Below, piece by piece: positions 9,167 to 16,948 of a stretch of 49,999 nucleotides of DNA. The notes beneath the pieces were generated by a model. That model did not search any database and was not told where the DNA came from. It saw only the letters and a list, made by a program, of their open reading frames with translations. The stretch comes from Streptomyces albipurpureus (GTDB lineage Bacteria > Actinomycetota > Actinomycetes > Streptomycetales > Streptomycetaceae), in NCBI RefSeq assembly GCF_023701525.1, contig NZ_JAMQAW010000004.1, positions 5,193 to 55,191 of the forward strand, in the 5' to 3' direction. Each line of letters begins with the position of its first letter. Position 1 is the stretch's first letter. The translations under genes and the position numbers were made by a program.

Positions 9167-9649
9167 TTGCGGAATCCAACTCCTCCACGGCTCAGATGGC
9201 TTTCGCTGGAGGGAGGAAGACGTGATGGCCGAGCGGGTCGAGCTGACTTACCAGCCGTTGTGTTCGCCTGGTTCCGCCGGTGTGTCGGCCGCCGACCCAT
9301 CGTTGTCACCCTCCTTCGGCAACAGGGTGGTACCGGGCTTGTGCCAACGGCCGTCCGGCGGCGCTCTCGTCCGCGTCGACGCGGGCCCTGGCTCGGGCCG
9401 CTCGCTCGTCCATCCGTCCCTCCTCGTCCCGTACGGAGCACTCTCGGACTGAGGAACACCCCGCGGTCGTCTCCGTCATCAGCGACCGCACACGGTGCGC
9501 GCATCTCCATCGGCGGTGCGCACATCTCCATCGACAACGAGGGCGCCCCGAGGGCCGCGCGCGGCCACTTCTCGGGGCCGCCCATGGGTAAAGCCCCATG
9601 AGCCGCATCCGGCCCTCTGGGGCCGACAAACACCTGGTGAGAGGACCTT
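9167..9649. other. Intergenic region between the two sugar sub-operons
   Basis: About 480 bp with no recognisable gene. It contains the 21-bp-period direct repeat at 9493-9533 and a near-palindrome CACCTGGTG at 9631-9639 just before the ribosome site of the next gene. It probably carries the promoter for the 9650-14980 genes. Confidence 0.5.
9493..9533. repeat. Two-copy tandem direct repeat, 21-bp period
   Basis: CGGTGCGCGCATCTCCATCG (9493-9512) is repeated as CGGTGCGCACATCTCCATCG (9514-9533), 19 of 20 identical. The 21-bp spacing is two helical turns, which could place two regulator subunits on one DNA face; a chance duplication is also possible. Confidence 0.6.
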
Positions 9650-10765
9650 ATGACGTTCCGCGCTAGCGTTCTGGACCGCGCAGGAGGCACCTTCGATGTG
9701 CGTGAGTTCGAGCGGCCCGAAGTGCCGCGTGACGGCGCCCTGATCCGCGTGGAGTACACCGGGGTGTGCGCCACCGATCTGCACATCATGCTCGGTCACA
9801 TCCCCGGATACGAGTACCCCTCGACCCTCGGGCACGAGGTGTGCGGGGTCGTCGAGGAGGTAGGCGCCGACTTCGGCGGCGATGTCCGCGGAGTGCCGGT
9901 GAGCGCCGGTGCCCGGGTCGCGGTGATGCCGGCGACGCCCTGCGGCCACTGCACCGCGTGCAAGGCCGGAAGCCGCTACCCGGACTGCGAGAACTGGGAC
10001 GTGGTGGGGTTCTCCAACCCCGACGCGCGCCCAGCGGGCGGGGGCTGGGGACAGTACGTGCTGGTCAACAGGCGAGCACGCCTCTTCGTCAGCGAAGCTC
10101 CCGCCGTCAACGTCGTCCTCGCCGAGCCGGCTTCGACGCCCGTCGAGGGGCTCATCCGAGCCGGTTTCCGCTTCGGCGACTCGGTCCTCGTCCAGGGCAC
10201 GGGCACGGTGGGCCTACTCGCCATCGCGGCGGCGGCCTTCGGCGGGGCGAGCACGGTCGCCGCCATCGGCGGACCGGCCCGCCGGCTTGAGATCGCCCGC
10301 GAACTGGGCGCGAGCACCACCGTGGACATCGCCGGGATGCGCGACCCGGAGGCGAGGAAGGCCGCGGTCATGGCCGCGTCGCCCAACGGACGGGGCTTCG
10401 ACCACGTCATCGAGTGCGCGGGCGTCCCCTCAACGATCCCCGAGGGACTCGGCTACCTCACACGCGGCGGCTGCTACGTCGAACTCGGACACTTCTCCGA
10501 CGTCGGCCCGGTCGAGATCAATCCGTACCACCACATCCTCTCCCGAGACGCCCGACTCGTGTCGTCGTCGGGTTACACCCCCGACTCGTTCGCTCGGGCG
10601 ATGACGCTGGTGGAACGGCTCGGTGACAAGGCGCGCGACCTCGTCACCCATGTCCTCCCGCTGGAGCGCGTGGGCGACGCCGTCAGCGCGCTCCAGCCGG
10701 CCAACGGGTGGACCCTCGACGGAGTCGAGGTTGGGAAAATCGTGATAGATCCATGGAAGGCATGA
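9650..10765 (+). CDS. Zinc-binding alcohol/sugar dehydrogenase
   Basis: A 371-residue medium-chain dehydrogenase, different from the one at 7212. Cys40 in VCATD and His62-Glu63 in LGHEV are catalytic-zinc residues. The structural zinc loop begins CGHCTACKAG, but the usual fourth Cys comes after a spaced SRYPDC. A Rossmann GTGTVG lies near residue 186. It is preceded by GAGAGG at 9639-9644. It heads the second group and fits as the sugar C1 or polyol dehydrogenase of an oxidative pathway. The family is sure; the substrate is inferred from neighbours. Confidence 0.85.
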   Translation: MTFRASVLDRAGGTFDVREFERPEVPRDGALIRVEYTGVCATDLHIMLGHIPGYEYPSTLGHEVCGVVEEVGADFGGDVRGVPVSAGARVAVMPATPCGHCTACKAGSRYPDCENWDVVGFSNPDARPAGGGWGQYVLVNRRARLFVSEAPAVNVVLAEPASTPVEGLIRAGFRFGDSVLVQGTGTVGLLAIAAAAFGGASTVAAIGGPARRLEIARELGASTTVDIAGMRDPEARKAAVMAASPNGRGFDHVIECAGVPSTIPEGLGYLTRGGCYVELGHFSDVGPVEINPYHHILSRDARLVSSSGYTPDSFARAMTLVERLGDKARDLVTHVLPLERVGDAVSALQPANGWTLDGVEVGKIVIDPWKA

Positions 10766-10772
10766 GTCTCTG

Positions 10773-11543
10773 ATGACAACACATTACGTCGCCGAGAGTG
10801 ACACCGTGCGGGCCGAGTTCCACCTCGACGGCGGTCGGCTCGGTTCCCTCCGCATCCGGGGCCGGGAACTCCTGCACTCCAGCGATCCACGCGAGGACGT
10901 CTGGTTCGGCGGATTCCTCATGGTGCCCTGGGCCGGTGTGCTCCCGGACCGCACGGTCGAGTTCGACGGTGAGCGCCACGTCCTTCCGGCGAACTGGGGC
11001 GAGCACAGTCTCCACGGCCTCGCGCGGGGCGCGGAGTTCACCGCGGTCCCGGGAGGCATCCGAGCCACGATGCCCGGCACCTGGCCCTTCGGCGGTACCG
11101 TGGAGCTCGAAGCGCATGCCGGTGAAGACCGGCTGAGCGTCTCGATCCGGATTGACGCCAAGGGTTCACCGTTGCCGGCGGCGATCGGCTGGCACCCCTG
11201 GTTCCGCCGCCGCGTCGACGGAGCTGAACTGTCCTTCGCACTGCCGGGCGACGCCGAGCAGCGCGAACTCGACGCCAGCGGCGCACCCACCGGCCGCTGG
11301 ACCGCGCCCCGGCCCGGCCCCTGGGACGACTGCTTCCGCACCGCACGCCCCATCGAACTGCGCTGGGGCGGGATGGGCACGCTCCGCCTGCACTCGGACG
11401 GCGGGTACCTCGGCCTCTACGACGGCCAACCCGACGCGGTGGCCGTCGAGCCGATGAACGCGCCCCCCGGCACCCTGCCCCACCGCGTAGAGCCGGGCGG
11501 GAGCCTTGCGCTCACGGCGGAGCTGGAATGGAGCGATGAGTGA
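10773..11543 (+). CDS. Aldose 1-epimerase (GalM-like)
   Basis: A 256-residue galactose-mutarotase-like protein that would interconvert alpha and beta anomers of an aldose. Visible family signs are the LRIRGRELL start, MVPWAGVLPDRTVEF, the catalytic-His region EHSLHGLARG, AAIGWHPWFRR, and the late ELRW/LHSDGGYLGLYDGQPDAVAVEPMNAPPG region that carries the acidic residue in this fold. It lies 7 bases after the dehydrogenase and overlaps the next gene by 4 bp (GTGA). Its presence argues that the pathway starts from a free reducing sugar. Confidence 0.85.
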   Translation: MTTHYVAESDTVRAEFHLDGGRLGSLRIRGRELLHSSDPREDVWFGGFLMVPWAGVLPDRTVEFDGERHVLPANWGEHSLHGLARGAEFTAVPGGIRATMPGTWPFGGTVELEAHAGEDRLSVSIRIDAKGSPLPAAIGWHPWFRRRVDGAELSFALPGDAEQRELDASGAPTGRWTAPRPGPWDDCFRTARPIELRWGGMGTLRLHSDGGYLGLYDGQPDAVAVEPMNAPPGTLPHRVEPGGSLALTAELEWSDE

Positions 11544-13285
11544 TCTCACCGCCTGACGCCGGCAGCACCGACGCGCCGAACCGCAGCGCCGCCTGGCTCG
11601 GCGACGGAGGTAAGAACGGCTTCATCGCACGGCACCACCTGCGTCAGATGGGCCTGTCGGGCAAGCAGTTCGACGGGCGACCGGTGATCGGCATCGCGAA
11701 CACCTGGTCGGAACTGACGCCGTGCAACGCCCATCTGCGGACGCTCGCCGAAGCGGTGCGCCGAGGTATCCAGCAGGCGGGCGGCGTTGCCCTGGAGTTC
11801 CCCATGTTGTCCCTGGGCGAGCCGTTTATGCGCCCCTCGTCGATGTTCTACCGCAATATGGCCGCGATGGAGCTTGAGGAGACCGTACGGGCCAACCCCC
11901 TGGACGCGGTCGTCGCGTTGACCGGCTGCGACAAGACCACGCCCGCGGCGCTCATGGGGCTCGCGAGTGTGGATCTGCCGGCGATCATGCTCACCGGCGG
12001 CCCGATGCTGAACGGTCGCTTCCGGGGGAGGAGTGTCGGTTCGGGAACCGACATCTGGCGGATGACCGAAGCGCTGCGGGCCGGCGAGATCGACCAAGCC
12101 GAGTTCAGCGAGTTCGAGAGCGCGCTGAACCGTTCGGCCGGTCACTGCATGACGATGGGGACCGCCTCGACGATGGCGAGCCTCACCGAGGTCCTCGGGA
12201 TGCAACTGCCGGGGGCGGCGGCCCTGCCCGCCGTCGACTCCCGCCGTCTCGTCCTCGCCGAAGACACCGGCGCCCGTGCTGTCGAGCTGGCACGGGAGGG
12301 CCTTCGACCGTCGGCGATCATGACCCGGGCGGCGTTCGAGAACGCGGTGGTCGCCAACGCCGCCATCGGCGGCTCGACCAACGCGGTGCTCCACCTCCTG
12401 GCCATCGCCGGACGGGTGGGCGTACCCCTGACCCCCGACGACATCGACCACATCGGACGGAGGATCCCGCTGCTGGTCGACCTCATGCCGAGCGGCCGGT
12501 TCCTGATGGAGGAGTTCGCGTACGCCGGCGGCGTCCCCGGGCTGCTCACTCGTCTGGGCCCGCACCTCAACCTCCACGCGGTCACCGTGACGGGGCGCAG
12601 CCTCAGGGAGTCGATGGAGGCCGGTCGGGTGGACGACGACAACGTCATCCGCCGCTGGGACGATCCCGTGCAACCAGCGGGGGCGGGCATCGCGGTGCTT
12701 CGCGGCAACCTCGCTCCCGACGGCGCTGTCATCAAGACAAGTGCGGCGGAGCCGCGACTGCTACGGCATGTCGGGCCGGCCCTGGTGTTCGACTCCTTCG
12801 AGGAGTACTCGGCCGTCACGGACGACCCCGCGCTCGATGTCACCCGCGACACGGTGCTCGTCGTGCGCAACTGCGGTCCGCGCGGCTACCCGGGGATGCC
12901 GGAAATCGGCAACCTCCCGCTCCCGAAGGTCCTCCTCGACCAGGGAATCCGTGACATGGTGCGCCTGTCCGACGCGCGGATGAGCGGGACCGCCTACGGC
13001 GCCTGTGTCCTGCACATCGCTCCGGAGGCCGCGGTGGGTGGGCCGCTGGCCCTGGTGCGGACCGGGGATCTGATCAGCCTCGATGTGCCCGCCCGGACCC
13101 TTGGGCTCCAGGTGACCGATGAGGAACTGGCCGAGCGGCGGTCCACCTGGCGAGCGCCCCAGGCACCCCCGCTTCGAGGCTGGTCGCGCCTGTACGCCGA
13201 CCATGTCCTGCAAGCCGACCGCGGCGCCGACTTCGACTTCCTCGTGGGTGCGAGCGGCGACGCCCCGGAAAGGGCAGCCTTCTGA
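11540..13285 (+). CDS. IlvD/Edd family sugar-acid dehydratase (L-arabinonate dehydratase-like)
   Basis: The 581-residue product belongs to the dihydroxy-acid/phosphogluconate dehydratase family, which removes water from aldonic acids to give 2-keto-3-deoxy acids. The three iron-sulfur ligands expected for the [2Fe-2S] sugar-acid subclass are present: Cys62 (WSELTPCN), Cys130 (TGCDKTTPA) and Cys203 (GHCMTMGTASTMAS). From memory they match the Cys59/127/200 spacing of L-arabinonate dehydratase with a constant offset of 3. SDARMSGTAYGACVLHIAPEA near 475 is the conserved C-terminal active-site segment. The GTG start overlaps the epimerase stop. Branched-chain biosynthesis (IlvD) is the alternative but does not fit the neighbours. 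Confidence 0.9.
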   Translation: MISPPDAGSTDAPNRSAAWLGDGGKNGFIARHHLRQMGLSGKQFDGRPVIGIANTWSELTPCNAHLRTLAEAVRRGIQQAGGVALEFPMLSLGEPFMRPSSMFYRNMAAMELEETVRANPLDAVVALTGCDKTTPAALMGLASVDLPAIMLTGGPMLNGRFRGRSVGSGTDIWRMTEALRAGEIDQAEFSEFESALNRSAGHCMTMGTASTMASLTEVLGMQLPGAAALPAVDSRRLVLAEDTGARAVELAREGLRPSAIMTRAAFENAVVANAAIGGSTNAVLHLLAIAGRVGVPLTPDDIDHIGRRIPLLVDLMPSGRFLMEEFAYAGGVPGLLTRLGPHLNLHAVTVTGRSLRESMEAGRVDDDNVIRRWDDPVQPAGAGIAVLRGNLAPDGAVIKTSAAEPRLLRHVGPALVFDSFEEYSAVTDDPALDVTRDTVLVVRNCGPRGYPGMPEIGNLPLPKVLLDQGIRDMVRLSDARMSGTAYGACVLHIAPEAAVGGPLALVRTGDLISLDVPARTLGLQVTDEELAERRSTWRAPQAPPLRGWSRLYADHVLQADRGADFDFLVGASGDAPERAAF

Positions 13286-14195
13286 TGCGAGCGCCTGTGG
13301 TCGCCGGTTGTTCGGTCCTGGAGAGACCGTTCACCACCAGGGGGGAGGTCGACCACGAAGAATGCGTCCAGGTCGTCGACCACCTGGTGACCGCGGGTGC
13401 GCGCAGCAACATGTTCCCCGGCTGCACGGGGGAGTTCCCCAGGCTCCGCGACGACGAGCGCGCGGCGCTCACGGCGCCTTTGCTACGGAGGGCGGCGGGT
13501 GTGCCCGGCGTCGTCGCGGTGATCTCGGTACCGGATCACTCGACTCATCAGGCTGTCGCCCGGTCGGGGGGAGGCGGTCGCCATGGGCTCGCTCGCGACG
13601 AACGTCCTCCCCCCACACCCGTTGGCGCCGTCCGCGGACGCCGTGCCCGGGCACACCCTGACGGCCGCCACCCCGTCGCCTCGACCGTGGTGATCGTGCA
13701 GTACGCCCTGGCCCGGACGGGAACGGCCATCGACGCGCCGACGCCCGCCCGGTCCACGGCCCAGACCAAGGGGGAGTTGGCACCCTTCGGTGCCCGCATC
13801 AGCACCCTGCTGGAGCGGATTCCCGAGCTCAGCTGGGTCGTGGGGGACTCCGAGGTGCGGCTCATCGACGCGCTTTGGCGCGGCGCCGCGGACGCGCAGC
13901 CCGGGTGCTCCTTCGGCGAGCTCTCCCCCCGTATGGGGGAACTGTGGGACGGTGGACGCCCCGACGCGACGGTCGTACGACCCGACCGGATGCTGCCCCA
14001 TCTTTCCTACTGGACGCCGAGCGTGGAGCTGGGCATCGCAGCCGAAAAGCCGATCTCAAGACGTCGAGGTCCCATCGACAGTGCTCGATGCCGCGAGCTC
14101 GCTCATGCGTTGACCAGGAGGAAGAGACTATAATCGGCCGCTTCCTGGACGAGTTCCGCACAGAACTTGACCGAACTATCGTGGGGAAACGATGA
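13285..14195 (+). pseudogene. DapA/KDG-aldolase family gene with multiple frameshifts
   Basis: The gene starts on the base where the dehydratase stop ends and opens with family-like sequence (FTTRGEVDHEECVQVVDHLV, GCTGEFPRL). After a six-G run at 13566-13571 homology moves to another frame (EAVAMGSLATNVLPPHPLAP), returns by about 13680 (STVVIVQYALARTG), and keeps TKGELAPFGARIS, which contains a plausible Schiff-base Lys, and LLERIPELSWVVGD. Near 14100-14112 it shifts again: the original frame stops at 14133, while another continues as DQEEETIIGRFLDEF to a TGA at 14193-14195 that overlaps the GntR start by 4 bp, as an intact operon gene would. At least three shifts are needed. Decay or sequencing error are both possible. 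The role would have been cleavage of a 2-keto-3-deoxy sugar acid. Confidence 0.65.
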
Positions 14196-14980
14196 CGAAG
14201 ACCTCTGGATACGGTCGTGCCCTGGCCGGCGAGGCGAGCGACATGTGGGGCGCGTCTTCGGCACGGGGCCTGCACGGGCATGTACTGGAGAGCCTGGGGC
14301 GCCGGATCACCCTCGGCGCCCTTCCCCCGAACCACCAGGTGGTCCCTGAGGAACTCGCCGAGCAGTTCGGTGTCTCCCGGACCGTGGTGCGCGACGCGCT
14401 TCGCATGCTGGAGGGCAAGGGCTTGATCGCTGCCCGGCCTCGCACCGGCACCCGGGTGCGCCCGCGCAGCGACTGGGACGCCCTCGACTCCGATGTGATC
14501 CGCTGGCGGGCGGCCGGGCCCGATTCGGCGTCCCAGTTCGAAGAACTCCTCGACGTCAGGGGTGCGATCGAGCCGCTCGCGGCGCGCAAGGCGAGCGTCG
14601 TGGACGATCCCGACACACAGGCGATGGAGGCGGCGCTCGACGATATGGCCGCCGCTGTCCGCAAGCAGGACTGGGACGATTTCACCGAGGCCGACGTCGC
14701 TTTTCACCGGTCGCTCCTCCACGCGAGCGGAAGCCTGGTCATCGACCGTTTCGCAGAGCCCATCGAAGCCGCCATCCGTGTCCGCCACAGCCTCCACCTC
14801 GTGCCCGATGTCCTCACGACCGAGGTGCTCGACTCGCACCGGGCCATCCTGGACGCCATCGTGGCCCGGGACGGCGCGCGCGCCGAACTCGCCTCGCGCC
14901 GCATAGTCGACGTCGCCGGGGCGGAGACCATCGACTCGCTCGTCGCCCGCTCGAACGACGACGCACGGTCCACGCCCTGA
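14192..14980 (+). CDS. GntR family transcriptional regulator, FadR/FCD subfamily
   Basis: A 262-residue regulator. A winged helix-turn-helix spans about residues 28-92 (VVPEELAEQFGVSRTVVRDALRMLEGKGLIAARPRTGTRV), followed by an FCD effector domain to about 240 with the metal-site-like segments ADVAFHRSLLHASG and DSHRAILDAI. Regulators of this kind commonly control sugar-acid and lactone catabolism and sense a pathway acid, which fits its place at the end of this operon. A TATAAT at 14129-14134, inside the damaged aldolase gene, could be part of a private promoter, but its TTGACC partner is only 13 bp away. Confidence 0.9.
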   Translation: MTKTSGYGRALAGEASDMWGASSARGLHGHVLESLGRRITLGALPPNHQVVPEELAEQFGVSRTVVRDALRMLEGKGLIAARPRTGTRVRPRSDWDALDSDVIRWRAAGPDSASQFEELLDVRGAIEPLAARKASVVDDPDTQAMEAALDDMAAAVRKQDWDDFTEADVAFHRSLLHASGSLVIDRFAEPIEAAIRVRHSLHLVPDVLTTEVLDSHRAILDAIVARDGARAELASRRIVDVAGAETIDSLVARSNDDARSTP

Positions 14981-15109
14981 CCGACGCACGGAGCGCGTGG
15001 ACGGGGGAGCCGATGGGGGCAACTCGTCCCCGTACACGACGACATCGAACCGCTGAGGAGTTCTCGGTCCATCACGGCGGAGCCGAATCGAAGGACAGCG
15101 GTCGGTACC

Positions 15110-15730
15110 GGGAACGGCCAGGCCCGTTTCGTACGCGGCGATGACCTCTTGTGCGCTGTTCCGTGTTCCCCGTTCCCCGTTTCCCGGCGTCGTGAGGACG
15201 TTGCTCACACGCGCCGTGACGGTCTCCGCGCTGACGACCAACTGATCAGCGATATCCCGATGGGTCAGCCCCTTCGCCATCAGCCGTGAGGTCTCCGTCC
15301 CCCGGCCGATGAGTGGGAGACGGGTGCCGAGGCCGGCGGGCACGCCGGGCGGTCACCAGGCGGCGGACCGGGTCAGGGAAGAGCGGGGAAGTCCGCGGTC
15401 GCGGCCAGGTGGACCGCGCGGGCGATCCGGTCAGTGGGCGACCGTGGGAGAACGAAGCCCCCGCACCCGCGCGCGGCTCCTCGTACTGATGCTCGTCGCT
15501 CTCAAGGCGGTGGATCGCCAGGGGCGTCTTGAAGCCGCCGCTTGCCTCGATGCCGTCCACGGCATCCGTACCCCCATCAGCACCACATCCGGCCGCGGTC
15601 GCGTCACTCGCTACCTCAAGCAGCGCGGCGAGGGCTGCCAACACGTCCGGTCCGTCGTCCCCCTGGCCCGCCGACGAGCGAGCGTGTGGGCCCTGCCGCG
15701 TGAGGCAGGGTGTTCCACCGCGGTCAGGCC
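15110..15730 (-). pseudogene. Decayed NarL/FixJ-type response regulator
   Basis: Reading the minus strand and allowing frame changes gives a response regulator in the correct order. A receiver piece reads PDVVLMGVRMP, with Gly where the phosphoacceptor Asp normally stands; then VDGIEA in another frame, ESDEHQYEEPRAGAG, DRIARAVHLAATAD, PDPVRRLVTA, and a LuxR-type helix-turn-helix (LMAKGLTHRDIADQLVVS, ETVTARVSNVL) with tail SAQEVIAAYETGLAVPG. At least three frame changes separate the pieces and no start codon serves the whole. The family assignment is good; the gene is non-functional. No histidine kinase gene is adjacent. Confidence 0.75.
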
Positions 15731-16013
15731 GGCCACGCGGGAGGCTTGACGGCGCCATGGAGACTCCCGTACCCGCTGGCGGCCGTGCCGTGAGCGACCG
15801 CCCCGCCGGTGGGTGATTCGAGGAGGCACGGCTCTCTGCGGGAGACGGCAGGGCCGAGGAGCCGCCGTGCCGTCCGCCCGGACGCGGCGTTCCCGAGGGA
15901 AATGCCGGGAGATCTCCTATCGCCGCGCCTGCCCCGTCAGCTGCGGCGGAGGGGACGTACGGACCCGTTGCGGGGGCCGAATGTCACGGTAGAGATGACT
16001 TTCTTGCCAGGCC

Positions 16014-16032
16014 TTGACGAATTTTCGGTCAA
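16014..16032. promoter_or_regulatory. Inverted repeat upstream of the DeoR gene
   Basis: TTGACGAA-TT-TTCGGTCAA forms a near-perfect dyad (one extra base in the right arm) 59 bases before the DeoR ATG, in a locally AT-rich patch. It is a plausible operator for DeoR autoregulation; inference only. Confidence 0.45.
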
Positions 16033-16090
16033 TAATCCACACTTCCAGTCATGCCCGGTCATTTGCGGGCGTCCTTAGTCAGGAGTTGCC

Positions 16091-16864
16091 ATGCTTCCCA
16101 CCGAGCGACACCGGCGTATCTCCGCCGTCGTGGACCGCGTGGGCACCATCAGCACGGAGGCTCTGGCCGAACAGCTGAGCGTGTCGGCCGAGACGGTCCG
16201 CCGTGACCTGGGGCAGATGGAGAGGCGCGGAGTGCTGCGCCGGGTGCGCGGCGGCGCCGCGTCGCTCGCCGTCGTCCAGGGCGTGAGCGGCGAAGAGGCG
16301 TCCTACGCCGATCGCGCCGAGTCCCAGACCCTGGCGAAGGCCGCCATCGGAGCCGCGGCGTCGCGCCTGGTGCGCCCCGGAATGACCCTGGTCATCGACA
16401 TCGGCACCACGGCGGTCGAGATCGCCCGCGCGCTGCCGCTCGACTTCCGCGGCATCGTGGCCACCCCCTCTCTCCTGGTCGCGGGGATAGTCTCCGCCCT
16501 TCCCCACGCCGATGTGCTGCTGCCTGGCGGGCGGCTGCGCGGCGGCGACCTCGTCTGCTCCGGATCGCAGACCGTGCGGTTCTTCGCAGAGCTCTACCCG
16601 GATCTGGCCTTCCTCGGCTCCGGCGGCATCGACCCGTCCGCCGGGGTCACCGATTTCCACTACGAGGAGATCGCCACCAAGCAGCAGATCCTGGCCAACA
16701 GCGCCCGCACCTACGCCGTCGCTGACGGCAGCAAGTGGGGACGGGTCGCCGGACACCGCGTCTGCGCGCCCGGCGACTGCACGGGGGTGATTACCGACAC
16801 GTCCGCGGACGGCCAAATGGTCGCGGAGGTCAGGGAATCGGGGTGCGAGGTCACGGTGGCCTGA
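16091..16864 (+). CDS. DeoR/GlpR family transcriptional regulator
   Basis: A 257-residue sugar-metabolism repressor. The N-terminal helix-turn-helix reads ALAEQLSVSAETVRRDLGQM with the family mark RVRGGA near residue 55. The DeoRC effector domain has VIDIGTTAVEIARAL and LGSGGIDPSAGVTDFHYEE, a sugar-phosphate-isomerase-like fold that usually senses a phosphorylated metabolite. AGGAG at 16081-16085 supports the ATG. It stands 84 bases before a permease/kinase/dehydrogenase operon on the same strand, which it very likely controls. It is clearly paralogous to the DeoR protein at 23125. Confidence 0.9.
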   Translation: MLPTERHRRISAVVDRVGTISTEALAEQLSVSAETVRRDLGQMERRGVLRRVRGGAASLAVVQGVSGEEASYADRAESQTLAKAAIGAAASRLVRPGMTLVIDIGTTAVEIARALPLDFRGIVATPSLLVAGIVSALPHADVLLPGGRLRGGDLVCSGSQTVRFFAELYPDLAFLGSGGIDPSAGVTDFHYEEIATKQQILANSARTYAVADGSKWGRVAGHRVCAPGDCTGVITDTSADGQMVAEVRESGCEVTVA

Positions 16865-16948
16865 CCAGCCACCGCCACACCGCGCACGGTCAACCTCTTG
16901 GGTTCCTGCTCTCTCCTGGGGAGCAGGGTTTTGAAAGGAAGCACTCCC

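Noticed and set aside
11540..13285. Assignment as IlvD of branched-chain amino-acid synthesis
   Set aside because: Cysteine spacing and the sugar-catabolic neighbours favour a sugar-acid dehydratase.
14110..14134. TTGACC ... TATAAT as a full promoter for the GntR gene
   Set aside because: The spacer is only 13 bp, too short for a standard sigma-70 promoter; kept only as a remark.
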